64,000 nt of DNA from Gardnerella coleohominis (lineage in GTDB: Bacteria; Actinomycetota; Actinomycetes; Actinomycetales; Bifidobacteriaceae): NCBI RefSeq assembly GCF_002896555.1, contig NZ_MNLH01000001.1, forward strand, positions 1 through 64,000. Reading direction: 5' to 3'. Shown here piece by piece: positions 25,444 through 34,558 of this stretch. The notes under the pieces are model-generated. The model was not told where the DNA came from and did no database searches. It saw only the letters and a program-made list of their open reading frames with translations. The position numbers and the translations under genes are program-made. Each line of letters opens with the position of its first letter. The first letter of the stretch is position 1.

Positions 25444-26430
25444 ATGTTGCGCATGATTTGCCACAGAGTATTGCTGTTTATTCTTGCTTTACTTGGCATT
25501 TCTGTAGTCGTTTTCCTAGCGCTACGAGTGCTTCCGGGAGATGTTGCGCAAGTCATGGCCGGCCTTAACGCTCCGCAGGGTAAAGTCGAACAATTGCGCG
25601 CTGAGATTGGCTTGAATAAGCCGTTGTACACGCAGTATTTTGACTGGATTTGCGGTATTTTGCGCGGCGATTTTGGCGCTTCTATGATTACGGGAATACC
25701 GGTTTCTAAAGTAATCGCGTCCAGGGCTATTGTCACGTTCCCACTGATTTTATTAGGTCTTGCTATTGCGCTTTTAATCGGTGTGCCGCTTGGCTGTTGG
25801 CAAGTTACGCATGAAGGCAAATTAGCTCAATCCTTGTCGCGATTTTCAGCTTTAATCGCCGGGTCTATACCTGCTCTGTGGGGTGGATTATTGCTTATTC
25901 TTCTACTGGGTAAGGGTATTGGAATTTTTGGTATTTTGCCGACTCAGGATTTTCCTGCGGATGGTTGGAGTGATTTTACAGAGGCTTTTCTTTCGCTTCT
26001 TTTGCCTGCTTTAACTGTTGGAATCATAGTTGGTTCTAGTTTTATGCGATACACTTGCGCTGCTGTTGAAGATATTTCGCGAAGTGAGATTGCATCTCAA
26101 GCTATGGCATGCGGTATGACGCGCAAACAGGTTGTATGGAGAGTTGGTTTGAGGCTTGCGTTGCCGCAATTAGTTTCTGTTATTGGACTAACTTTTGCGC
26201 ATATGGTTACGGGTGTTATGGTTATCGAAAATCTTTTCTCACTGCCTGGATTGGGAATGGGTATGGTTCGAGATGTTGGCTTACGTGATTTTGTTGCCGT
26301 GCAAGGTGAGCTTTTTATGCTTGCTGCGCTTTTCTTAACTGTTGGTTTTATTGTTGACATTTCTCATCGTTTGCTTGATTCACGTCTTGCTAAGGATTCG
26401 TATAGCAATGATGAAGATGGGAAAGCGTGA
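25444..26430 (+). CDS. Peptide-type ABC transporter permease 1 (DppB-like)
   Basis: Inner-membrane channel subunit, 328 aa, of the OppB/DppB type: MLRMICHRVLLFILALLGISVVVF start, VLPGD near residue 30, QYFDWICGILRGDFGASM, and the EAA loop ACGMTRKQVVWRVGLRLALPQ that contacts the ATPase. About six membrane helices. AAGGAGG lies 7 bases before ATG 25444. It is separated from the binding-protein gene by hairpin array 2 and is followed by the second permease with almost no gap. Confidence 0.93.
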   Translation: MLRMICHRVLLFILALLGISVVVFLALRVLPGDVAQVMAGLNAPQGKVEQLRAEIGLNKPLYTQYFDWICGILRGDFGASMITGIPVSKVIASRAIVTFPLILLGLAIALLIGVPLGCWQVTHEGKLAQSLSRFSALIAGSIPALWGGLLLILLLGKGIGIFGILPTQDFPADGWSDFTEAFLSLLLPALTVGIIVGSSFMRYTCAAVEDISRSEIASQAMACGMTRKQVVWRVGLRLALPQLVSVIGLTFAHMVTGVMVIENLFSLPGLGMGMVRDVGLRDFVAVQGELFMLAALFLTVGFIVDISHRLLDSRLAKDSYSNDEDGKA

Positions 26431-26434
26431 AGTA

Positions 26435-27292
26435 ATGTTAAAGATTTTGAATCGCATTTGGCACGCAAGTTGCGGAAAATTTGTTTGCATAGTTTTAAGT
26501 TTATGGTTGATAGTTTCTGCTATTTCTGTGTTCTGGACTCCTTATCCTTTGCTTGCAACAAACGGTAATAACGTGTGGCAAAATCCTTCTTTTAATCATT
26601 GGCTTGGTACTGATGGCGCGGGTGCGGATACTCTTAGCTGGATTATGGCTGGTTCCAGTATGGAATTATTGCTTGTTATTTGCACTGTATGCGTTGCTAT
26701 TTCTATTGGATTTGGCTTATTGGGTTTGATGATTGCAAAATCGCCTTTAATTCAGGGAGCTTCTGTAATAATTGTTGACGCGTTAATTTCAATACCTACT
26801 GTGCTTATAGCTCTTATTTTGGTTGTGCCGCTTGGAACTACAGTTATCGTGATTATACTGGCATGCGGTATAGGTTATGGTTTGAATTTAGCTCGTATTA
26901 TTCGTCCAAGTGCTCAGCTGGTTTTGCAATCAGATTACGTAAATTTTGCGCTTTCGCAAGGCGCGTCTAGGAATCGTGTGATTTTTCGACATGTTATTCC
27001 AAATATTATGCCTGTAGCAATGGTGCAGATTTCGCTTTCTGCTGGAACTGTGATTTTGGCTGAAAGTGGCTTAACGTATTTGGGTATTGGTGTTCCTTCA
27101 GGGGTTCCTAGCTGGGGACGAGTCTTGTCTACTTCTGTTTCGTTGATTCATGTAAATCCTTTATCGGTTGTCTGGCCTGGATTGGTTGTTACGCTGGTTG
27201 TTGTTGCTCTAAATCTTTTAGGTGATGTATTGCGCAAAGTTTTAGATCCTTCATCAAAAAGTACGAATAAAGTAGGGGAAAATGAGCGTTGA
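26435..27292 (+). CDS. Peptide-type ABC transporter permease 2 (DppC-like)
   Basis: Second channel subunit. It shows the DppC hallmarks HWLGTDGAGADTLSWIM (periplasmic loop) and the EAA loop LSQGASRNRVIFRHVIPNIMP, with about six helices. The start is uncertain: ATG 26435 is 4 bases after the upstream stop with GGGAAAG before it. ATG 26408, preceded by AAGGA, would overlap the previous gene by 23 bp. Its end overlaps the ATPase gene by 11 bp, so the three genes are translationally coupled. Confidence 0.92.
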   Translation: MLKILNRIWHASCGKFVCIVLSLWLIVSAISVFWTPYPLLATNGNNVWQNPSFNHWLGTDGAGADTLSWIMAGSSMELLLVICTVCVAISIGFGLLGLMIAKSPLIQGASVIIVDALISIPTVLIALILVVPLGTTVIVIILACGIGYGLNLARIIRPSAQLVLQSDYVNFALSQGASRNRVIFRHVIPNIMPVAMVQISLSAGTVILAESGLTYLGIGVPSGVPSWGRVLSTSVSLIHVNPLSVVWPGLVVTLVVVALNLLGDVLRKVLDPSSKSTNKVGENER

Positions 27293-29021
27293 TATTCAAA
27301 ATCTTAGTGTGAAATTTGGCAATGTAAGCATATTAAATAACGTAACGCTTAGGATTGAGGATGGCGAAAGAGTTGGATTAATCGGATCTTCCGGATCTGG
27401 AAAATCGATGCTTATTCGAGCGATAACTGGATTACTGCCGTCAAATGCTGAAGTTTCAGGTTCTTGCATGCTTGGCAATATTCAAACTGTTAAAGCAAAG
27501 GAAGAGAGTTTAGCGAATCTTCGCGGAAAATACGTTGGAGTAGTATTTCAGCAGGCTAATCGCGCGCTAAATCCTTTGCTGACAGTAGAACAGCAGGTTT
27601 CTTTGCCGCTTCGCATACATTATCGTCTGAATGCGGATGACGTGCATAATCGCGTTATTTCAATGCTAGAGAAGGTTGGATTATCAAGCAAATTAGCATC
27701 TAAACGCACGTTTGAGCTTTCTGGAGGTCAGCAGCAGCGAGTTGGTATTGCTACAGCTTTGATTACGTCTCCGCGTTTGATTTTGGCTGATGAGCCTACT
27801 ACTGCGCTTGATTCGGTTACTCAGAGTGAAGTTGTGCGAATGCTTACTTCGCTTGTGGACGATATGGGCGCTTCAATGCTTTTTGTAACTCATGATTTTT
27901 CGGTGCTTTCGCGTGCTGCTAATCGTTGTTATGTGCTTGATTCTGGGCGTGTGATCGATAGTGAAAATGTTAAGAATTTGCTTGATAATCCGCGTATTTC
28001 TTCGACTAAGCAATTAGTGGATGCAGCTAGAAAATTGACTTTGCGAGCGCAAAATTTGGGTTCATTAAACGAGGGTTCTGATTTAGATTCGTTAAGAGCT
28101 GGTTCTGATTCGAGTACCGATTTGGGTTCTGATTCGACTTCTGAAAACAAAGGTACCGATTTGGGTTCTGATTTAGATTCGTTAAGCGAGAGTTCCAAAA
28201 AATCAAATACCATCAATGCCAGTAGCGAAGAAAATGCGCTTATAACGGCAAAAAATGTTCACGTGATATTGGGTTCGGCGAAAAATCGTTTAGAAGTATT
28301 AAAAGGTATTGATGCGCATGTTTGCGCAGGTGAATCTTTAGCGATTATTGGAGGATCTGGATCCGGCAAAACAACTCTTATACGCGCTATGCTTGGGCTT
28401 GAAACTCTTTGCGAAGGCAATGTTACCTATTGCGGTGAAGTCGTAAATAATCCTAATTTATCAAAAGTAAATAAAAATGCTTATACGCTTATTAGACGAG
28501 AATCCTCGCTTGTGTTCCAGCATCCGTTTGCGGCATTAGATCCGCGCTGGACTGTGAGAGAAAGCGTGGCAGAGCCTTTAAAAATCTGGCGTAAGCAATT
28601 AAATATTGATGCTGAAACAATTAATAACAAGGTAGACGAAACGTTGAAATTAGTTGGATTAAATCCTTCTGTTTTCGCAAAAAGATACCCTCACGAACTT
28701 TCTGGCGGTCAAGCTCAATGCGTGGCGATTGCGAGAGCTTTAATCAACAATCCGCGAGTTTTAGTAGCCGATGAGCCGATGAGTGCTATCGATGTTGCTG
28801 AACGAATTAGAATACTTGACGCTTTTGCAAGAATTCGATCTGAGCGCAAAAACATGGCTTGCATATTCGTTAGTCACGATTTGGGTATGATCGGGCATTT
28901 AGCAACGCGCGTTATGGTTATTAATGAAGGAAAACTTGTGGAATCAGGTAGAGTGAGTGACGTGCTTAATAATCCTAAGCATTCTTATACTCAAGCTCTT
29001 GTAAACGCAGCAATAATGTAA
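27282..29021 (+). CDS. Fused two-domain peptide-type ABC ATPase (DppD-DppF-like)
   Basis: One 579-aa chain carries both nucleotide-binding domains. Domain 1: Walker A GSSGSGKSML, signature LSGGQQQRVGIA, Walker B LILADEPTTALD. Domain 2 (from about residue 325): GGSGSGKTTLIRAML, LSGGQAQCVAIARAL, VLVADEPMSAID. The linker (about 265-310) is low-complexity with repeated (T/S)DLGSD and LDSL units from near-exact DNA repeats at 28078-28190. Starts at ATG 27282 after AGGGGA, overlapping the permease stop by 11 bp. It completes the importer and powers uptake. Confidence 0.94.
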   Translation: MSVDIQNLSVKFGNVSILNNVTLRIEDGERVGLIGSSGSGKSMLIRAITGLLPSNAEVSGSCMLGNIQTVKAKEESLANLRGKYVGVVFQQANRALNPLLTVEQQVSLPLRIHYRLNADDVHNRVISMLEKVGLSSKLASKRTFELSGGQQQRVGIATALITSPRLILADEPTTALDSVTQSEVVRMLTSLVDDMGASMLFVTHDFSVLSRAANRCYVLDSGRVIDSENVKNLLDNPRISSTKQLVDAARKLTLRAQNLGSLNEGSDLDSLRAGSDSSTDLGSDSTSENKGTDLGSDLDSLSESSKKSNTINASSEENALITAKNVHVILGSAKNRLEVLKGIDAHVCAGESLAIIGGSGSGKTTLIRAMLGLETLCEGNVTYCGEVVNNPNLSKVNKNAYTLIRRESSLVFQHPFAALDPRWTVRESVAEPLKIWRKQLNIDAETINNKVDETLKLVGLNPSVFAKRYPHELSGGQAQCVAIARALINNPRVLVADEPMSAIDVAERIRILDAFARIRSERKNMACIFVSHDLGMIGHLATRVMVINEGKLVESGRVSDVLNNPKHSYTQALVNAAIM

Positions 29022-29139
29022 ATTCTAATATTTCAGCTTTTGCTTCCTACAGTCTAATATAGTTACATATATACAAAGTGCATGCGAATTTGAAGGTTTG
29101 CGATTGAAGTTGTGCAATCGAAGGGAATAAGGGAATAAT

Positions 29140-30510
29140 ATGAGCGAAAATAAGCAGCAAAGTGAGTTTGTAAATAATGAAGTACTTGCTGAAAACTATG
29201 CTCGCGCGTTAAGCGTATACCCTGGGCAGGTAATTGTCGATTTGAAGGCGCTTCGAGACAATATGCGCACTTTGGTTGCGCGAGTTAGTCAAGATTTGCA
29301 GCCTGGTCAGAATGCGCCGGAAGTTATGGGAGTCGTAAAAGCAGACGGATATGGTCACGGGCTTATTCCTAGTGCGCTCGCAGCTTTAGCTGGAGGTGCT
29401 ACTTGGCTTGGCACAGCTCAACCGTACGAAGCGTTACGTTTGCGTGCGGCTGGTATTGATTCCAGCCGTTGTCATATTCTCACTTGGCTTACTAGCGCTC
29501 CAACTACGAGATTTGCAGATCTAATTACAGAGAATATCGATATTTCAGTAGGCTCTATTGACTCGCTTAATGCTGTAGCTTTTGCTGCACGAAAGTTAGG
29601 TAAACATGCGCGCGTGCACGTAAAAGTCGATACTGGTTTTGGACGAAACGGTTTCACTCCAGAAGGTTTTAGTGCCGCTTTAGAAAAATTGCAACAATAC
29701 TCTAACGAAGGCGTGATTGAGGTTATTGGTCAATGGAGTCACTTAGCTGTGGCAGATTCTCCTGATGTTCCGGAATTTGTAGATGCAACTGACAGGCAAA
29801 TCCAACAATTCCACGAGTTTACAAAACGAATGAAAGAAGCATCGGTTGCTCCTAAAATCCGTCATTTAGCGAATACTGCTGCAACGCTTAATCGTCCTGA
29901 AATTCGTTTTGAGCTTGTTCGACCAGGAATTGGTTTGTATGGATACGAGCCGGATCCTGCAATGGGGGATTCACAAACTTATGGGTTGCAACCAGCTATG
30001 ACGCTTCAAGCGCAACTTGGCACTGTAAAAGCTGTAGAAGAAGGGCATGGAATTTCCTACGGGCGCACGTATTTAACTCCAAATAATACGAGTACTGCTA
30101 TTGTGCCGCTTGGTTACGCTGATGGTATTTTGCGTTCTGCTTCAGGATTTGATATGCAAGGTGCGCGTCATGTTGATAAGCCGGGCGGACCAGTGAGAGT
30201 GGAAACCAATAAGGGCGCTCGAATTTTGAACGTTTCAGGGCGAGTTTGCATGGATCAGTTCATAGTTGATTTAAAAGGCGATGCTGCAGAGTTAGGCGTT
30301 CGTGAAGGCGATACTGTAACGCTTTTTGGACCTGGAAGAGGCGTGGAATTTGCTGAGCCTACTGCAGACGATTGGGCAGAAGCTGCAGGGACAATCAGCT
30401 ACGAAATCATGACTGGAATCGGGCCTCGCGTGCCGCGGCTTTACCGCAACGCTTACGAAGTGCTATCTTCTAGCGATATTGCAAGATTGGATGCAAAAAG
30501 TCTTATATAG
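29140..30510 (+). CDS. alr: Alanine racemase
   Basis: PLP enzyme making D-alanine for peptidoglycan. PLP lysine Lys67 lies in VVKADGYGHG; the second catalytic base Tyr in ISYGRTYLTP; CMDQFIVDL follows. 456 aa, longer than the usual 370-390 because of about 24 extra N-terminal residues and an insertion near MQGARHVDKPGG. Start ATG 29140 follows AAGGGAATAAGGGAATAAT. It is the first of three co-directional housekeeping genes (alr, dgt, dnaG) separated by 74 and 139 bp. Confidence 0.96.
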   Translation: MSENKQQSEFVNNEVLAENYARALSVYPGQVIVDLKALRDNMRTLVARVSQDLQPGQNAPEVMGVVKADGYGHGLIPSALAALAGGATWLGTAQPYEALRLRAAGIDSSRCHILTWLTSAPTTRFADLITENIDISVGSIDSLNAVAFAARKLGKHARVHVKVDTGFGRNGFTPEGFSAALEKLQQYSNEGVIEVIGQWSHLAVADSPDVPEFVDATDRQIQQFHEFTKRMKEASVAPKIRHLANTAATLNRPEIRFELVRPGIGLYGYEPDPAMGDSQTYGLQPAMTLQAQLGTVKAVEEGHGISYGRTYLTPNNTSTAIVPLGYADGILRSASGFDMQGARHVDKPGGPVRVETNKGARILNVSGRVCMDQFIVDLKGDAAELGVREGDTVTLFGPGRGVEFAEPTADDWAEAAGTISYEIMTGIGPRVPRLYRNAYEVLSSSDIARLDAKSLI

Positions 30511-30584
30511 TTTGTTGCTGCTTGATTTTTAGAAGGTTAATAAAGGTTAATAATAGCCTTAATTGCAAATAAAAGAGGTGTTGT

Positions 30585-31868
30585 ATGTGCGACGAAGTAA
30601 TTGCATCAGATAATGAAGTCGTTGGCGAATACGATTTGCACGACACTGAGCGTTGGGCGAGTGAGCCTCATCATACGCGTGTTCGTACTCCTTTTGAGCG
30701 TGATCGTGCGCGAATCATACACTCTTCTGCATTGCGTCGACTCGGAGCAAAAAGTCAGGTTTTAGTTGCAGGATCGGATGATTTTGTGCGTACTCGTTTG
30801 ACGCATACTTTGGAAGTTGCTCAAATTGGTAGGCAAATTGCGGCAATGCTTGGATGCGACCCGGATGTTGTTGATTGCGCTTGCTTATCACACGACTTGG
30901 GGCATCCTCCTTTTGGTCATAACGGCGAACGCGTGCTTGCACAAATAGCGAAAAATATTGGCGGTTTTGAAGGTAACGCCCAAACCCTCCGCTTACTTAC
31001 GCGCTTGGAGCCGAAAGTTTTTCGAGAAAATGGCAGTAGTGCAGGGGTTAATCTTACTCGAGCAGCATTAGACGCTACTGTAAAGTATCCGTGGGGATTG
31101 GATGAAGCAAAAGCGCACGATAAAGGTGAGCGTGATTTGAAATTCTGCGTTTATCCAGATGATCGCGACGTGTTTGAATGGCTGAAAATTGGTGCTCCTA
31201 AAAACTCGCGTCCAATGGAATGCCAAATAATGGATCTTTCAGATGATATTGCTTATAGCGTGCACGATATTGAGGATGCGATTGTTGTAGGCGCTTTTAA
31301 CACACAATGCGTATCGGATCCTTCTTTAGCGGACAGTGTTATTGAAGATACTCATGCATGGTATGGAAAGCAATGGGATTGCGATAAGCTTTTAGCAGCT
31401 TTTCAACGTTTGCGTAAGCTTAATGTTTTTCCGGAAAATTTCGACGGTTCACGCAGATCTTTAGCTAAGTTAAAAAATATAACAAGTATGCTTATAGGAC
31501 GTTTTGCTGTTTCTGTTGAAAAAGCAACTCGTGAAAAATATGGCGATGGGGCGTTAATCAGATATCGTGCGAATGTTGTGATTCCAGAAAACACGAGTTA
31601 TGAAATGGTTATGCTAAAAAGTTTAGCTGTTCATTTTATTATTGCTCCTCGCGAGCGTGAGTTTTATAGGCGTGAGCAGAAAATCATTACCGATTTAGTG
31701 GAAGTTTTTATGAGTAAATCTCCTCGTCCGCACGATGCTATGGAAGAAGTATTCGTAGGGGATTGGAACGAGTGCACTAATGACGATGAGCGGCTTAGAG
31801 TGGCTATTGACCAGGTTGCAAGTCTTACAGACGGTTCTGCTACAACTCTTCACGCTGCCTTGTGCTAA
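30585..31868 (+). CDS. dgt: dGTPase-like HD-domain phosphohydrolase
   Basis: Deoxynucleotide triphosphohydrolase family enzyme. The start-site region HTRVRTPFERDRARIIHSSA, the metal-binding H in TRLTHTLEVAQIGRQIA, HD in CLSHDLGHPPFGHNGE, and the later Asp in SDDIAYSVHDIED are all present. It matches the actinobacterial dGTPase form (about 420 aa) found immediately upstream of primase, as here. AAAGAGGTG precedes ATG 30585. Its likely role is control of dNTP pools near replication. Confidence 0.94.
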   Translation: MCDEVIASDNEVVGEYDLHDTERWASEPHHTRVRTPFERDRARIIHSSALRRLGAKSQVLVAGSDDFVRTRLTHTLEVAQIGRQIAAMLGCDPDVVDCACLSHDLGHPPFGHNGERVLAQIAKNIGGFEGNAQTLRLLTRLEPKVFRENGSSAGVNLTRAALDATVKYPWGLDEAKAHDKGERDLKFCVYPDDRDVFEWLKIGAPKNSRPMECQIMDLSDDIAYSVHDIEDAIVVGAFNTQCVSDPSLADSVIEDTHAWYGKQWDCDKLLAAFQRLRKLNVFPENFDGSRRSLAKLKNITSMLIGRFAVSVEKATREKYGDGALIRYRANVVIPENTSYEMVMLKSLAVHFIIAPREREFYRREQKIITDLVEVFMSKSPRPHDAMEEVFVGDWNECTNDDERLRVAIDQVASLTDGSATTLHAALC

Positions 31869-32007
31869 GTCGTGCTGCTTTGTGCTAAGAGTGTTGGGTT
31901 AAGTGCGTTGTGCTGAATGTATTGTGAGCGTAGATTTGTTCCTAAGATTCTTCGAAGTAATCAGTGTTGTAATTAATTAACTAAGCTTTAAGATATAGTG
32001 AATAATT

Positions 32008-34215
32008 ATGGCTGGAATCATTTCGCAAAAAGATATTGAGCGTGTACGCGCAACAGCAGATTTATACGATATTGTGTCTGCAACTGTTACGCTAAAAACC
32101 GCTGGAACTGGTTCATTTGTAGGCCTATGCCCATTCCACGATGAAAAGACGCCAAGTTTTAACGTTCGACCTGCTTTAGGCGTATGGCATTGCTTTGGAT
32201 GCGGATTAAGCGGAGACGTATTTGCTTACGTTGAGCAAAAAGAGAATATTGATTTTCGTGAAGCAGTTGAATTGCTAGCAGATCGATATCACATTGAATT
32301 GCATTATGAAAATAGCAAAGATGATACAGATCAATCTCACGTAGGAACTAAACGCGCTCGTTTGCTAGAGGCAAATGATGCAGCTCAAGAATTTTTCGTT
32401 AAAAATCTGCTTATTCCAGAAGCATCTCCAGCGCGTAAATTATTAGCAGGACGTAATTTTACTCAAGCTCAAAGTGAGCGATTCGGATGCGGATATGCTT
32501 TGCAAGGTTGGGATAATCTTGTACGATACTTATCTTCACGCGGTTTTACGCATCAAGAATTATTAGACGCTGGATTAGCTCGTAGAGGTCAGCGAGGAGT
32601 TTACGATTACTTCAGAGGACGCCTTACATGGCCAATTCGTGATTCTACAGGCAGAACTTTAGGATTTGGCGCTCGCAAACTTTACGACGACGATTCTATT
32701 AGTGCAAAATATATTAACACTCCTGATACTGCGCTTTATCGTAAAAATCAAGTTTTATATGGTATAGATATTGCGAAACCAAATATTGTTGCAAAGCGAC
32801 AAGTTGTTATAGTTGAAGGCTATACGGATGTTATGGCCTGTCATTTAGCAGGGATTGATACGGCTGTAGCAACATGCGGTACTGCTTTTGGAGCTGAGCA
32901 TGCGAAAATGGTCCGTCGCTTAATAGCGGATGATTCTTTAGGTGGTATTCAGCTTGTTGGGCCTCTTAATGTTAAAGGGCAAAACATAAGTTCGCGTATT
33001 GTTTTTACTTTCGACGGTGATGCTGCTGGCCAAAAGGCTGCGATTCACGCTTTCGGCTTAGATTCAGCGTTTTTGACTCAAACTTTTGTTGCTGTAGCGG
33101 ATAATAATCTCGATCCTTGCGATTTACGTATTCAGCGTGGCGATGAAGCTGTTAGAGCGCTTATCGATAGTGCAAGTCCGCTTTATGATTTTGTTATAAA
33201 TACAGTTATACGTCGTTTTGATACAACTTATTCAACTGGCCAGATGGGTGCTGTAAAAGCTGTTTCTCCTTTAGTCGCTCAAATTAGAGACAAGTCTTTG
33301 CTTGATATGTATACGCGTAAAGCAGCGCGATTTATTGGCATTGATTTATCTATTATGAGACGTGAAGTTGATTCTGCTAGAAGACGATTGCACGTGCGCA
33401 CAGAGGACGCATATGCTCCAAGATTTATGACAGAATCAGCATACTCTGGGGGAGCATACGCATCTTCTGAATCTAATTCAGGATCTGCTTCTCAAGGATT
33501 TAATCCTCTTAAAACGTATGCTATTAATCCCGCCGATAAAATGGCTATGATGCGTGAAGCGTATAAATCTCAAAGCTATTATCGTGTTGATGATGCTGTT
33601 TTCATGTGTGAGCAACAATTTATGGCGATGCTAGTGCAAATGCCTTTAGCTTTCCAAGAAAAGCTATTAACGCGTTTGACTTTGAATAATTTTATTACGC
33701 CAATTTTTAGAACGATTTTCCAAGCATTTATTGCTGCAGACGGATTTCCTCAGCCAAATATAAGTCAAGGACTTTGGTTGCATAAGCTTATGAAAGCTGG
33801 GGGGCCTATGCTTGAATCAGTTATTACTGAACTTGCTGTTATGCCGTTGCCGCTTCCTTCAGCTCGTCGTGAAGATTACAATGCGTCGATTGGCGGTCAA
33901 TATTCTAATCAATCTCAATCTTCTTCATTGCAGCAATATGAAAATGGCCAAAATATTCAAATTGGCAATGCTAAAAGTCAGATTGGTTCTCCGGCAGATA
34001 TGCTTAGAAAGCCAAACGAAGCTGAATCGCAATATGCTAATGAGCTGCTTATAAAACTTTTAGACATTGGATACATGCGTTGCATTGGTGCTGCAAAAAT
34101 GCGAATGGCCAAATTGCAAGATGGCCAAGAAAAGTTGAATCTTCTTGGCCAAATCAGCTCTATGGAAGCTGAGCGCAAAAATCTTAAAGCGAGCGTTTTT
34201 AGTTCAAATAATTAA
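32008..34215 (+). CDS. dnaG: DNA primase
   Basis: Synthesises RNA primers at the replication fork. CHC2 zinc finger (CPFHDEKTPSFNV then WHCFGCG) at about residues 36-65, RNA-polymerase core with FGARKLYDDDSISAKYINTPD, and Toprim motifs VIVEGYTDVMA and FTFDGDAAGQKA. The stretch between the Toprim motifs is extended (about 20 extra residues), as in other actinobacterial primases. The C-terminal third contains Ser/Gln-rich low-complexity linkers (residues about 475-505 and 625-650). 735 aa. No clear ribosome-binding site precedes ATG 32008. Ends just before hairpin array 3. Confidence 0.96.
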   Translation: MAGIISQKDIERVRATADLYDIVSATVTLKTAGTGSFVGLCPFHDEKTPSFNVRPALGVWHCFGCGLSGDVFAYVEQKENIDFREAVELLADRYHIELHYENSKDDTDQSHVGTKRARLLEANDAAQEFFVKNLLIPEASPARKLLAGRNFTQAQSERFGCGYALQGWDNLVRYLSSRGFTHQELLDAGLARRGQRGVYDYFRGRLTWPIRDSTGRTLGFGARKLYDDDSISAKYINTPDTALYRKNQVLYGIDIAKPNIVAKRQVVIVEGYTDVMACHLAGIDTAVATCGTAFGAEHAKMVRRLIADDSLGGIQLVGPLNVKGQNISSRIVFTFDGDAAGQKAAIHAFGLDSAFLTQTFVAVADNNLDPCDLRIQRGDEAVRALIDSASPLYDFVINTVIRRFDTTYSTGQMGAVKAVSPLVAQIRDKSLLDMYTRKAARFIGIDLSIMRREVDSARRRLHVRTEDAYAPRFMTESAYSGGAYASSESNSGSASQGFNPLKTYAINPADKMAMMREAYKSQSYYRVDDAVFMCEQQFMAMLVQMPLAFQEKLLTRLTLNNFITPIFRTIFQAFIAADGFPQPNISQGLWLHKLMKAGGPMLESVITELAVMPLPLPSARREDYNASIGGQYSNQSQSSSLQQYENGQNIQIGNAKSQIGSPADMLRKPNEAESQYANELLIKLLDIGYMRCIGAAKMRMAKLQDGQEKLNLLGQISSMEAERKNLKASVFSSNN

Positions 34216-34234
34216 CTAGCAACTGGTCCTCCAT

Positions 34235-34557
34235 TAGCTAGGCAGGGATTCAAGTTTTTCGCAACCAGATAAGTAAACAAAATCGGGGGAGTGTTCTTGT
34301 TTTTGTTTACTTAGACACCCAGTAAGTAAACAAAATCGGGGGAGTGTTCTTGTTTTTGTTTACCAACACGCCGGATAAGTAAACAAAATCGGGGAGGTGT
34401 TCTTGGTTTTGTTTACCAACACGCCGGATAAGTAAACAAAATCGGGGAGGTGTTCTTGGTTTTGTTTACCAACACGCCAGATAAGTAAACAAAATCGGGG
34501 AAGAGCTCTTACTTTTGTTTACTTATCCGGTTGCGAAAAACTCAGATCTTTGCCTAA
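34235..34557. repeat. Hairpin repeat array 3 (53-bp period), enclosed in a larger inverted repeat
   Basis: Five copies at 34271, 34324, 34377, 34430 and 34483, each 53 bp apart, with arms AAGTAAACAAAA / TTTTGTTTAC. Unlike arrays 1 and 2, the outer flanks are also reverse complements: TTTTTCGCAACC at about 34255 and GGTTGCGAAAAA at about 34532, extending imperfectly through GGCAGGGAT / ATCTTTGCC. The whole element fills the 343-bp gap between convergent dnaG and the ROK kinase and likely ends transcription from both. Confidence 0.9.
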
Positions 34558-34558
34558 C

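Noticed and set aside
34271..34522. Possible CRISPR array (regular repeats at 53-bp period)
   Set aside because: Spacers are only about 13 bp, nearly identical to each other, and no cas genes are present.
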